A stretch of DNA of 64,000 nt from assembly GCA_043782485.1 (NCBI GenBank), contig JAYWAL010000088.1:16779-80778 (forward strand), read 5' to 3'. A program made the position numbers and the translations under genes. Below the pieces are notes generated by a model. It saw only the letters and a list, made by a program, of their open reading frames with translations, was not told the origin of the DNA and did not search any database. The stretch is from JANXUC01 sp043782485 (lineage in GTDB: Bacteria; Acidobacteriota; Terriglobia; Terriglobales; Acidobacteriaceae). Shown here piece after piece: positions 8,114 through 16,899 of this stretch; the first letter of the stretch is position 1, and each line of letters starts with the position of its first letter.

Positions 8114-9544
8114 CTACGAGGGAGATTGCTGGACGAAGGATTCGGCGGTGGTTAGGATTTCGGCGACGTTGGCGGGAGAGGCGGCTTCGGCGTAGACGCG
8201 GAGAAGGAGTTCGGTGCCGGAGGCGCGGAACAGGACCCACGGCTCGGCGGCTTTGGGGTCGCTGCCGGGGACGCTGAGGAAAAATTTGATACCGTCCATG
8301 TTTTCCTTGCGTAGGATTTTGTAAGGGCCGAGGTGGGTGGTGGTGTCGGCGCTGGCGCGGCTGATGGCGGACTGTTTGACGGCCTCGTTGATGTGCATGT
8401 CGCGGCGACCGTAGTGGTGTTCGCCAAAGTCGTTTTGCAGAGCGGCGACGAGCTGGCCCAGGGTCTTGCCTTCCTCGGCCATGACGTTGGCGAGGAGGAG
8501 GCAGTTGAGGACGCCGTCGCGCTCGGGGAGGAAGCGGGAGTAGCCGATGCCGCCGGACTCTTCGCCGCCGATCATGATTTCCTGTTCCATCATTAGATCG
8601 GCGATGTATTTGAAGCCGATGGAGCACTCGATGAGTTTGCGACCATGGGCGGCGGTGATGCGGTCGATCATCTTGGTGGTGTTGAAGGCGCGGACGACGG
8701 CACCGGGCCAGTCGCGGCGCTCGAGGAGCCAGCGGAGGAGGATGCAGATAATTTTGTGGGAGTCGACGAAGTTGCCGTGCTCATCGACGGCACCAATGCG
8801 GTCAGCGTCGCCATCGGTGGCGAGGCCGGCGTTGCACTTTTCACGGACGACGGTTTCCTGCAAGAGGGCGATGTGGGGCTGGATGGGTTCGGGGTTGATA
8901 CCAGGAAATAGCGGATTGACGTCCTGACGGATGGGCGTGAAGGGGACACCGGCCTGAGTGAAGATGCGAGCCAGAATTCCACGACCGGAACCGTGCATGG
9001 AATCGATGGCGAACTTAAATCCGCCGCGGGTGATGTTGGCGGTGCCGGCGAATTGGCAGACGGCATCGATGTAGGGGTCAGTGAGGTTGACTTCGTCGAT
9101 TGAGGCTTTGGTGGCTGTGGGCATGGAACCAGCGTGGAGTTCCTGCTCGATGATCTTCATGATGGCGGGAGTGGCGGAGCCGCCAAAGTTGGCTTTGAAT
9201 TTGACGCCGTTCCAATTCCAGGGGTTGTGGCTAGAGGTGATCATGACGCCACCGGCCGCGCCGGATTGTTTGACATGCAGGGAGATGGCGGGCGTGGGCA
9301 CGAAATCGTTAGCGAGCTTGACGGGGATTCCGGCGGCGGCGAGGACCTCCGAGGCGGCCTCGGCGAAGCGGCGGGAGAGGAAGCGGGTGTCGTAGCCGAC
9401 GACGACGCCTTGGGCTGGGTTTTCATGCTTGAGGACGTAGGCGGCGATGGCTCCGGCGACGCGGCGGACGTTGTCGAAGGTGAAGTCGTCGGCGATGTGG
9501 CCGCGCCAGCCGTCGGTTCCAAATTTGATGTTTGTGTTTGTCAT
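8114..9544 (-). CDS. Phosphomannomutase/phosphoglucomutase
   Basis: This 476-residue alpha-D-phosphohexomutase interconverts hexose 6- and 1-phosphates through a phosphoserine. The motifs appear in the canonical order: FGTDGWRG at the N-terminus, the active-site loop MITSSHNP (Ser105), metal-binding DGDADRIG, sugar-recognition GGEESGGIGY and the C-terminal phosphate-binding RASGTELLLRVY. The next minus-strand gene upstream of it encodes a mannose-1-phosphate guanylyltransferase, so a phosphomannomutase (ManB-like) role feeding GDP-mannose synthesis is likely. Substrate preference cannot be fixed from sequence alone. The two genes are separated by nearly 600 bp of repeats, so they are probably not one transcript. 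Confidence 0.92.
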   Translation of the reverse strand: MTNTNIKFGTDGWRGHIADDFTFDNVRRVAGAIAAYVLKHENPAQGVVVGYDTRFLSRRFAEAASEVLAAAGIPVKLANDFVPTPAISLHVKQSGAAGGVMITSSHNPWNWNGVKFKANFGGSATPAIMKIIEQELHAGSMPTATKASIDEVNLTDPYIDAVCQFAGTANITRGGFKFAIDSMHGSGRGILARIFTQAGVPFTPIRQDVNPLFPGINPEPIQPHIALLQETVVREKCNAGLATDGDADRIGAVDEHGNFVDSHKIICILLRWLLERRDWPGAVVRAFNTTKMIDRITAAHGRKLIECSIGFKYIADLMMEQEIMIGGEESGGIGYSRFLPERDGVLNCLLLANVMAEEGKTLGQLVAALQNDFGEHHYGRRDMHINEAVKQSAISRASADTTTHLGPYKILRKENMDGIKFFLSVPGSDPKAAEPWVLFRASGTELLLRVYAEAASPANVAEILTTAESFVQQSPS

Positions 9545-10125
9545 GGTGGTCGTTTGCAGCTATTACGAGTCAATCCTTACCGCAGGGGCTAAAGCCCTCA
9601 ATTTTTAGGGCTATGTCAGCGGGCTGAAGCCCGGTGCTACCGTGTCTGGCATTTGCAGGGGTTCGCACGCACTCTCTTAGAGTCCATTTATTTCAAAGCA
9701 CTGATCTCAGGCCTGAAGTGCTGCCGAAGGCTATTGTTTGGCGACTCTTACCGCAGCGGCTAAAGCCGCCTTTTTTCGTTGCTGGACGGTACGGCTGAAG
9801 CCGTACCCTGATACGAATCATTGGTGAAACACGGTGTATTTTTATTGGAAACATAGTTTGGAGCTTGTATCACAAGTGACCGCCACTTTTGGAACTTTTG
9901 CTTCGGGGGTTAGAGCCCATTCATTTTACGGCACTTATCGCAGCACTGAAGTGCTACGCCGCCCAAAAGCTATTGGTCAACGACTTTTGCAGCAGCGGCT
10001 ACAGCCGTCCATCTTTGATCGCTGGATGGTGCGGCTGAAGCCGCACCCTGATACGAATCATTTGTGACTCTCGATCAAGAATTGATGGGATATAGATGAA
10101 CTATTGATGAAACCTAGTTGCGCGT
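9545..10125. repeat. 581-bp array of constant-loop hairpins
   Basis: No gene is seen. At least seven hairpins with a TAAA, TGAA or TACA loop occur. They include GGGC-TAAA-GCCC (9586-9597), CGGGC-TGAA-GCCCG (9620-9633), GCGGC-TAAA-GCCGC (9756-9769), an 8-bp stem at 9788-9807, AGCAC-TGAA-GTGCT (9942-9955), CGGC-TACA-GCCG (about 9996-10007) and an 8-bp stem at 10028-10047. The stems differ but remain complementary, and the spacer phrases CCCTGATACGAATCAT and TTACCGCAG recur. Confidence 0.85.
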
Positions 10126-11235
10126 TCAGGTTAGTTTATCGAGTTTTCTTTCGTCGAGATACTTTACGACTTTGCCTACGTCTTGGGCGTGCTCGAGGGT
10201 GGTGATTAGTAGGGCGTCGTCGGTTTCTACGACTACCAGGCCAGAGACTCCTACCGTGGCGACGAACTTGCCTGGGGCGTGGACGTAGTTGCGGGTGGCG
10301 TTGAGGGCGAAATGTTTTTCGGCTCGGACCAGATTCGCATCAGGCGTGAGTTTCTTGGCGGAGTGGTGTTCGTAGAGGGCGGTCCAGGAGCCGAGGTCGT
10401 TCCATCCGAAATCGGCGGGGACGCAGAAGATGTTGGAGGCGGCTTCGCCTTTGGCCGAGCGTGGCTCGAGTAGGGCGTAGTCAACGCTGATGTTCTCGCA
10501 CTTAGGGTAGAGCTTTTTGAAGACCGCCTCAAACTTGCGGGTGCCGAAGGCGGCGGCGATCTCGGCGAGAAGGCGGGCGGTTTTGGGGAGGTGTTCTTCC
10601 AGGGCGCGGGTGAGGGTACGAGCGCTCCAGAGGAACATACCGCTGTTCCATAAATAGTTGCCGGCTTCGAGAAACTCGGCGGCGCGGGTGGCATCGGGCT
10701 TTTCGGTGAAGCGGCGGACGCGCAGGGCTTGCGATGGAGCGGGTGCGCCAACTTCAATATAGCCGTATCCGGTCTCCGCGCGATTGGGACGGACACCGAG
10801 GACAACGATGTTTTCGCCAGCGGCGGCGATGGCGATGGCGCGCTGGAGCGTGGCGCGATACGTGGCCTGATCCGCGATGACGTGGTCGGAGGGAAACAGG
10901 CCCAGGACGGCGACGGGATCATAGCGAAGCAAAAGATAGGCGGCGAGGCCGATGGCGGGAGCGGTGTTGCGCGCGGCTGGCTCGGCGAGAATTTGTTTGG
11001 CGGGAAGTTTAGGAAGCTGGCGGGTGATGGCGGGGCGAAGATCGGAGTTGGTGATGATCCAGAAGTCCTTGGCGCTGGCGAGGGCGGTGAGGCGCGCAAC
11101 GGTTTGCTGGATCATGGTGTCTTTGCCGTCGAGGGCGAGGAGTTGCTTGGCGCGACTACGGCGGCTGAGCGGCCAGAAGCGGGTGCCGCGGCCTCCGGCG
11201 AGGATGATGGGATAGAAGTGGCGTAGGTTCTTCAT
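10126..11235 (-). CDS. Mannose-1-phosphate guanylyltransferase (GDP-mannose pyrophosphorylase)
   Basis: The enzyme makes GDP-mannose from GTP and mannose 1-phosphate. The 369-residue protein contains the nucleotide-binding signature PIILAGGRGTRFWPLSR at the N-terminus, FPSDHV, the sugar-binding FTEKP and NSGMFLWSA, and SVDYALLE. It is the single-domain form, without the C-terminal isomerase domain of bifunctional ManC/AlgA enzymes. The ATG at 11235 puts the signature 8-10 residues from the start, as in relatives. An alternative ATG at 11262 exists, and neither has a good Shine-Dalgarno. With the phosphohexomutase downstream it forms a GDP-mannose supply module. Confidence 0.92.
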   Translation of the reverse strand: MKNLRHFYPIILAGGRGTRFWPLSRRSRAKQLLALDGKDTMIQQTVARLTALASAKDFWIITNSDLRPAITRQLPKLPAKQILAEPAARNTAPAIGLAAYLLLRYDPVAVLGLFPSDHVIADQATYRATLQRAIAIAAAGENIVVLGVRPNRAETGYGYIEVGAPAPSQALRVRRFTEKPDATRAAEFLEAGNYLWNSGMFLWSARTLTRALEEHLPKTARLLAEIAAAFGTRKFEAVFKKLYPKCENISVDYALLEPRSAKGEAASNIFCVPADFGWNDLGSWTALYEHHSAKKLTPDANLVRAEKHFALNATRNYVHAPGKFVATVGVSGLVVVETDDALLITTLEHAQDVGKVVKYLDERKLDKLT

Positions 11236-11732
11236 GGAGGGATTTCTTTTTTTATTCCTCATAGCCAAAGTCATCGAACACAAAGGTTGTCCTACAAGCG
11301 ACTCCTGGTTGGACACCTTACCTCGGCGGCTGAAGCCGCTCATTTTCAAAGCTCTATCGCAGCGCTAAAGCGCTGCGCCGCCCAAAAGCAGTTGCCGCAG
11401 TTAAAAGCAGATGCCAAAGTTAAGGAAGGTCTGATTCAGTCCTCGACGAAGCCGCGTCGAACGACGAAGAACGACCCTCGGGGGCTAAAGCCCCTGATTT
11501 TATGCGGCTTGGGCGGCACGGCTGAAGCCGTGCCCTTTCAAAGCGCGTGTGATCCGGGACTTAATCAGGGACTTAATCAGGGTCGTGATCAGACCCTCCC
11601 TTGCTCGACCTTCTCGACACCCTGGCTCGATCTTAAGGTGCCGTTTCGACATCGGCCACTGGTGCCAGCACGGGGCTGCCGTTTTCCTTTATCCTTAGGA
11701 GAACCCTGAAATCATAGGCTGGAATCTTACTG
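11236..11732. repeat. Intergenic repeat region before sucA
   Basis: No gene is seen. It holds constant-loop hairpins at 11326-11339 (GCGGC-TGAA-GCCGC), 11359-11376 (GCAGCGC-TAAA-GCGCTGC), 11481-11494 (GGGGC-TAAA-GCCCC) and near 11515-11534. A 12-bp tandem repeat, GGGACTTAATCA twice then a diverged unit, lies at 11556-11591. Confidence 0.8.
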
Positions 11733-14234
11733 ATGAAATCTGAGCACGTAGCTGGCACGCAATTACTCGACGCACCCAATGGAGACCGCGAGCGGGTTTT
11801 CGACTCCTTTCGGAGATGGGGATACCTGCAAGCGAACCTTGATCCTCTCGGGCAGCTACAGCCTGATCCGCAGGCTGAGTTGGACGCTGGCGGGGGGTTC
11901 GCCGACGAGGCGCGAGCGGCGTACTGCGGGACCGTGGCCGCGGAATTCATGCACATTGCGAGTCCGGAGAAGCGGCAGTGGATTCAGGCGCGGATGGAAG
12001 CGGTGGCGCAGCCGGTGGATCGCGAGTTTGTGAGCCAGAGGCTGATTCGGGCGGAGATGTTTGAGCAGGTTTTGCAGCAGCGATATTTGGGGAATAAGCG
12101 GTTTTCGCTGGAGGGCAATACGTCGCTGATTCCGCTGTTGGATGAGGTGCTGGAAGCGGCTGGCGAGCGCGGGACGGAAGAACTGGTGCTCGGCATGAGC
12201 CACCGGGGGCGGCTGACTGTGCTGCTGACCATTGCGGGACGCCCGGCGGAAGAGCTTTTCGTGGGCTTTGAGGACGTGGACCCGCGCAGCGTGCTGGGCG
12301 GGGGCGACGTGAAGTATCACCTGGGCGCAACGGGCGATTACACCACACGCGGCGGGGCGCACATTCACGTACATCTTGTTTCAAATCCGAGCCATCTTGA
12401 GGCGGTGGACCCGGTCACCATCGGCCGCACGCGCGCCAAGCAAGACCGCGCAGGGCAAGATGGCAACGAGTTGTATTTGCCGGTGCTGATCCATGGCGAC
12501 GCGGCGTTTGCGGGACAGGGGGTTTTTGCGGAGACGCTGAACCTAGCGGACCTGAAGGGGTATTCCGTTGGCGGAACGGTTCACATTATTGTGAACAACC
12601 TGATTGGATTCACGACGGCCCCGAGTGACGAGCATTCGTCGCGTTTTGCGTCGGACTTGGCCAAGCGGCAGCCGGTGCCGATTTTCCACGTCAACGCCGA
12701 GGATGTGGATGCGGTTGTCCGGGTGGCGCGGATGGCGGCCGAGTATCGCTACAAGTTTCACAGCGATGTGGTGGTTGACCTGATCGGATTCCGCCGCCAC
12801 GGGCACAGTGAGGTGGATGACCCCACGATCACCCAGCCGCGGCTTTACAAGATCATCAAAGACCACCCGCCGCTGTGGCAGATTTATTCGCAAAACATCG
12901 ACAAGGGGGTGGTCGAGGCGCAACTGCAAGAGACGAAGACGTACTTCGAAGAGGCGCAAAAGCGCACTCCCAATATTAAGAAGAAGCCGCTGCTGCGCGA
13001 TCTTCCAAGATATTGGAGCCGCTTCGTGGGCGGGCGCTATGACGCGGCGTACGAAGTCGAAACTGCGCTCACCCGCGAACAACTCGCGGCACTGGGAGAA
13101 AAGCTTTCCAGCTACCCTGCTGGCTTCAACATCCACCCCAAGGTGCAAAAGCTTCTGGAACAGCGGCTGGAAATGGCGCAGGGCAAGCGCACGGTGGATT
13201 ACGGTATGGGCGAGGCGCTTGCATTCGGCAGCCTGTTGCAGCAGGGCGTCCCTGTCCGCTTGACGGGTCAGGATTCCCGGCGCGGAACGTTTAGTCATCG
13301 CCACGCCGCCTTAATCGACATCGAAAACGAAGAGAACTACCTGCCGCTCCAGCACATTGCGCCTGATCAGGCTCGTTGCCAGGTTTATAACTCGTCGCTT
13401 TCGGAATCCGCCGTGCTGGGCTTCGAATATGGTTACAGCCGCGACTATCCTGAGGCTCTGGTCCTGTGGGAAGCGCAGTTTGGCGATTTTGCCAACGTGG
13501 CGCAAATGGTGATCGACCAGTTCATCGCCGCTGGCGAGGAAAAGTGGCTGTTGCTTTCTGGCTTGGTCATGCTGCTGCCGCACGGGCACGAAGGCCAAGG
13601 GCCGGAGCACTCCAGCGCGCGCATTGAGCGCTACCTGCAACTGGCCGCGCGCGACAATTTCCAAATCTGCCAGCCGTCGAACGCGGCCAATTATTTCCAT
13701 ATGTTGCGCCGTCAGGCACTGCGGAAATGGCGCAAGCCGCTGATCGTTTTTACGCCGAAAAGCATGTTGCGGAATCCTGACGCGTGTTCGCCCATCGACG
13801 ACTTCGTCACTCACGGCTTCCTTCCGGTGGTTCCAGACCGCGAAGCCACGGGCGTCGAGCGTGTTCTGGTCTGTACCGGAAAAATCGGGCACGAGCTCGA
13901 GGCCGAGCGCCGCAAGCGGAAGGATTCCTCGACCGCCATCGTCTATCTTGACCAGCTCTATCCATTCCCCGAAGCGGAAATGCAGAAGGAACTCGACCGG
14001 CACGCCTCGGCGCGTGAAATCGTGTGGGTTCAGGAAGAGCCTGCCAACATGGGCGCAATGTTTTACGTGATGCCGCGTCTGCGCCGGGTTTCCGGCGACC
14101 GACCCGTCTTCTCTGTAAAGCGCTCGGCTAGTCCGAGTCCGGCCACCGGCAGCGCAAAAGCGCATGAGATGGAGCAGAAAACGCTGATTACGCTGGCGTT
14201 CACATCCACTAAGGAAGCGGCGAAACGGAGCTGA
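11733..14234 (+). CDS. sucA: 2-oxoglutarate dehydrogenase E1 component
   Basis: SucA is the thiamine-diphosphate decarboxylase of the TCA-cycle 2-oxoglutarate dehydrogenase complex. Diagnostic stretches are LVLGMSHRGRL, LVSNPSHLEAVDPV, HGDAAFAGQGV, VNNLIGFTT, the TPP/Mg region HVNAEDVDAVVRVA, DLIGFRRHGHSEVDDP, and the transketolase-like LTGQDSRRGTFSHRHA. The protein has 833 residues against about 930 in enterobacteria. The N-terminal E2-docking peptide usual in SucA (YLSGAN...DPxSV type) is not recognisable. sucB and lpd are not adjacent, so the complex is assembled from unlinked genes. The start is taken at the ATG with a weak AGGCTGGA upstream. Confidence 0.95.
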   Translation: MKSEHVAGTQLLDAPNGDRERVFDSFRRWGYLQANLDPLGQLQPDPQAELDAGGGFADEARAAYCGTVAAEFMHIASPEKRQWIQARMEAVAQPVDREFVSQRLIRAEMFEQVLQQRYLGNKRFSLEGNTSLIPLLDEVLEAAGERGTEELVLGMSHRGRLTVLLTIAGRPAEELFVGFEDVDPRSVLGGGDVKYHLGATGDYTTRGGAHIHVHLVSNPSHLEAVDPVTIGRTRAKQDRAGQDGNELYLPVLIHGDAAFAGQGVFAETLNLADLKGYSVGGTVHIIVNNLIGFTTAPSDEHSSRFASDLAKRQPVPIFHVNAEDVDAVVRVARMAAEYRYKFHSDVVVDLIGFRRHGHSEVDDPTITQPRLYKIIKDHPPLWQIYSQNIDKGVVEAQLQETKTYFEEAQKRTPNIKKKPLLRDLPRYWSRFVGGRYDAAYEVETALTREQLAALGEKLSSYPAGFNIHPKVQKLLEQRLEMAQGKRTVDYGMGEALAFGSLLQQGVPVRLTGQDSRRGTFSHRHAALIDIENEENYLPLQHIAPDQARCQVYNSSLSESAVLGFEYGYSRDYPEALVLWEAQFGDFANVAQMVIDQFIAAGEEKWLLLSGLVMLLPHGHEGQGPEHSSARIERYLQLAARDNFQICQPSNAANYFHMLRRQALRKWRKPLIVFTPKSMLRNPDACSPIDDFVTHGFLPVVPDREATGVERVLVCTGKIGHELEAERRKRKDSSTAIVYLDQLYPFPEAEMQKELDRHASAREIVWVQEEPANMGAMFYVMPRLRRVSGDRPVFSVKRSASPSPATGSAKAHEMEQKTLITLAFTSTKEAAKRS

Positions 14235-14879
14235 GGTAGCGGACTCCCGGAGAACAGGCCGTATAAGGTTGAGTTCAAAGTCCGGTGCCTGAAATGGTTG
14301 CCGAAGAAGTCATCATCTTTACCAGATCAACCCCTTACCGCGGGGGCTAAAGTCCCTTGATTTGAAAGCTGTGACGCGGGCCTGAAGGCCCGCTCTACCA
14401 TGCCTGGCATTTTGTCATGAGTTCTGGCGCATTCTCTGAAGTGCTGCGCCGCCCAAAAGCGATGGCGAAATCGATTTTTCAGCAGCCGGTGAAGGCGCTG
14501 CTGAAAAAGTCATGTTTAGCAGATCAACGCCTAACAGTGGGGGCTAAGAGCCCCTAAATTTTTAGGGCTATGTCACCGGGCTGAAGCCCGGTGCTACCGA
14601 TTCTGGCATTGGCAAGGAGTTTTCACGCAGTCACTTTTCGAGCAGATTCCTCCCGCTGGTCGGAATGACAAACCTTTGTTTTGATTCGAGCGGAGAGCGG
14701 GGAACGTGGTTGGCGCTTCGCTGAAGGCTTTGCCGATACGGGGCTTTCGGCTGTGCGCACGGGCGGGGACGTCCGTGCCTCCATTGGGCTAACTCCGGCA
14801 TTGGGCATTTCCAATGCTGTGGATATCTGGTCCCAAAGCTGACCAAACTCAAGCCCTAGGCCACAGCTACAATAGAGCG
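14235..14879. repeat. 645-bp intergenic repeat region
   Basis: No gene is seen. Constant-loop hairpins occur around 14340, 14375 (CGGGCC-TGAA-GGCCCG), 14545 and 14580 (ACCGGGC-TGAA-GCCCGGT). A GGAATGACA-type element lies near 14640-14670, and a copy of the two-hairpin element (GCACGGGCGGGGACGTCC) near 14753-14785. The phrase GCTGCTGAAAAAGTCAT also recurs in the repeat block at 21035. Confidence 0.75.
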
Positions 14880-15572
14880 GTGAAACCCAATATCATTTTT
14901 GTGGAAGACGACCCCGATATTTCGCGGCTGGTGCAGCATCATCTTGAGCAGGCGGCATTTTCGGTGCGCGCATTCAGCACCGGTGCTGGAGTGATTACCG
15001 AAGCGGAAAAGACTCGCCCCTCGCTTTTTCTTCTCGACATCATGGTTCCTGGCGGCGACGGGCTTGACCTGTGCCGCAGAATCCGGCAAACGCCCATGCT
15101 GAATTCGATTCCTGTGATCTTCCTTACGGCGAAGGGAGGCGAAGCGGACCGCGTCTTGGGTCTCGAGCTGGGTGCGGACGACTACATTTCCAAACCCTTC
15201 AGCCCGCGCGAAATGGTGGCCCGCGTCAAAGCCGTGCTGCGCCGTTTTGAGCGTCCGCTGGCACCGCAACCCACCAAGATTGGCGACGTGGAAATCGACC
15301 CCGGTGCCATGACATTGACGGTGCGCGGCCAGATCGTGCCGACGACGGCAACCGAGTTTCGCTTGCTCGATTATTTTGCCCGGCACGCGGGCCGCGTTTT
15401 TACACGCGATCAGCTGCTAGATGCCGTCTGGCGGGACACGGCGTACGTTACGCCGCGCTCGGTGGACGTTTACGTGCGCCGCATCCGCGAAAAGATTGAG
15501 CCTGATCCTGAAGACCCTCGCTACCTCCGAACCGTTCGGGGGGCGGGCTACCGATTCGAGTCACCGAAGTGA
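14880..15572 (+). CDS. OmpR/PhoB-family response regulator
   Basis: The 230-residue protein has a receiver domain (1-120) with the acidic pair VEDD, phosphoacceptor Asp53 in FLLDIMVPGGDG and Lys in DDYISKPFSPREM. A winged-helix DNA-binding domain (about 130-230, TATEFRLLDYFARH...RSVDVYVRRIREKIE...RTVRGAGYRFE) follows. The PIM-like VPGGDG motif and length resemble PhoB. A GTG start at 14880 gives the standard family length; the upstream frame runs into repeats. Its stop overlaps the start of the sensor kinase by 4 bases, implying translational coupling. No pst transporter genes adjoin, so a phosphate role is only inferred. Confidence 0.9.
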   Translation: MKPNIIFVEDDPDISRLVQHHLEQAAFSVRAFSTGAGVITEAEKTRPSLFLLDIMVPGGDGLDLCRRIRQTPMLNSIPVIFLTAKGGEADRVLGLELGADDYISKPFSPREMVARVKAVLRRFERPLAPQPTKIGDVEIDPGAMTLTVRGQIVPTTATEFRLLDYFARHAGRVFTRDQLLDAVWRDTAYVTPRSVDVYVRRIREKIEPDPEDPRYLRTVRGAGYRFESPK

Positions 15573-16888
15573 ACGGACGGATGTTCTTTCGCGTGCTGCT
15601 GAGCTTCGCAGCGCTGCTTCTGACGGTCGGTATGCTCGCGTATCTTTCAGCTCCTTTCTGGACAGGTGGGATTGCCACCCTGTTTGTCGCGCTCTGGCTG
15701 GCTTGGCTGGCAGCCAGAGCGGCCTTGCCCAAGTCCGAGAGCATTCTCGAACCCCTACCACGACCGCCGCCTGCTGAAGCGGCGCCCGCGCCTGCCGCGC
15801 CTGTGCCGATGCAAGCGATTTCCGAAGATCAGCAAAACCAGCGGCAATTGGAAACGCTCCTGAACTCCATGCAGGACGCTGTGATTGCCGTGGACGCCGA
15901 AGGCCGCGTGCAGTGGGCCAACCAGGGCATGCTGGAGCTAACGCAGCGCGTCCGGCTGCAATCGCCGCTCGTCGATACGGTTCGTGATCCGGACTTCCTT
16001 CGCGCCGTCCAGGAAGCCGTCGCCACCCGGACGGTGCGCAACGGCCGGGCCATCTCGATTGTGTCCGGCAAAACGTTTGATGTGACGGCGGCTCCGTTGC
16101 CGGATGGCGGAGCGGTGGCGGTGCTGCGCGACCTCACCGAGCGCGAGCAGCTGGAAAAAACCCGCCGAGACTTCATCGCCAATGTTTCCCACGAACTCCG
16201 CACTCCGCTGACCTCGATTCAGGGATATTCGGAGACGTTGCTCGATACGATTCCCGCCGATAGCGGGCAGCGCGAATTTTTGGAAATCATCCGCAAGAAT
16301 GCCGCGCGCATGGGCCGCCTGACAGAAGATTTACTGGCCTTGGCGCGGGTGGAGTCGGGCGACAAGCGTTTCGCCCTGGAAGCGGTTAGCCCCGACGATC
16401 TGCTGCGGGACGCCGCGCAGAATTTTGCCGAAACCGCTGGCGGACGGGACCTTCAGCTGGAAGTAAAAGATGAAACGCCGCAGCCTGTGCTGGCCGACCG
16501 CGACGCCATCCATCACGTTTTCGGCAACCTGCTGGAGAACGCGGTGAAGTACGGCGGTTCCGGCACGCGTGTGGTCCTGGGCGCGCGGGCCGTGGAAGGC
16601 GCGGTGGAATTTTATGTGCAGGACTTCGGCGCCGGGATTTCTTCCGAGCATCTGTCGCGGTTATTCGAGCGCTTCTATCGCGTCGATAAGGCGCGATCGC
16701 GGGAGTCTGGCGGCACCGGCCTTGGTCTTTCGATCGCGAAACATATTGTGCTGGCCCACGGTGGTACGATTCGCGCCGAAAGCGAACTGAACCACGGCGC
16801 GACGTTTTTGTTTACGTTACCCTTGTTTACGTTGCCTTCCTTCACCTTGCCTTCCGGGCAGCAAAATAGCAGTTCCGGCACAACCTAG
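15569..16888 (+). CDS. PhoR-like sensor histidine kinase
   Basis: This 439-residue membrane kinase is the partner of the regulator before it. It starts with a GTG whose last bases form the upstream TGA. Two N-terminal membrane helices (about 7-27 and 32-52) are joined by a very short loop, so there is no periplasmic sensor domain. A Pro/Ala-rich linker, a PAS domain (about 92-190), HisKA with His208 in NVSHELRTPL, and an HATPase domain (N-box in LLENAVKYG, G-boxes DFGAGIS and GTGLGLSIAKHI) follow. The layout matches PhoR. The C-terminus carries an LFTLP-like repeat of unknown meaning. Confidence 0.92.
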   Translation: MNGRMFFRVLLSFAALLLTVGMLAYLSAPFWTGGIATLFVALWLAWLAARAALPKSESILEPLPRPPPAEAAPAPAAPVPMQAISEDQQNQRQLETLLNSMQDAVIAVDAEGRVQWANQGMLELTQRVRLQSPLVDTVRDPDFLRAVQEAVATRTVRNGRAISIVSGKTFDVTAAPLPDGGAVAVLRDLTEREQLEKTRRDFIANVSHELRTPLTSIQGYSETLLDTIPADSGQREFLEIIRKNAARMGRLTEDLLALARVESGDKRFALEAVSPDDLLRDAAQNFAETAGGRDLQLEVKDETPQPVLADRDAIHHVFGNLLENAVKYGGSGTRVVLGARAVEGAVEFYVQDFGAGISSEHLSRLFERFYRVDKARSRESGGTGLGLSIAKHIVLAHGGTIRAESELNHGATFLFTLPLFTLPSFTLPSGQQNSSSGTT

Positions 16889-16899
16889 AGAAGCCCTTT

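Noticed and set aside
9545..10125. Possible CRISPR array in the repeat-rich gaps
   Set aside because: The units are hairpins of unequal spacing with varying arms and no constant repeat/unique spacer alternation. No cas genes are present.
12543..14165. Two long minus-strand open frames (about 250 and 280 codons) opposite sucA
   Set aside because: They are antisense shadows of a well-conserved gene in GC-rich DNA and show no domain, signal peptide or ribosome-binding site.
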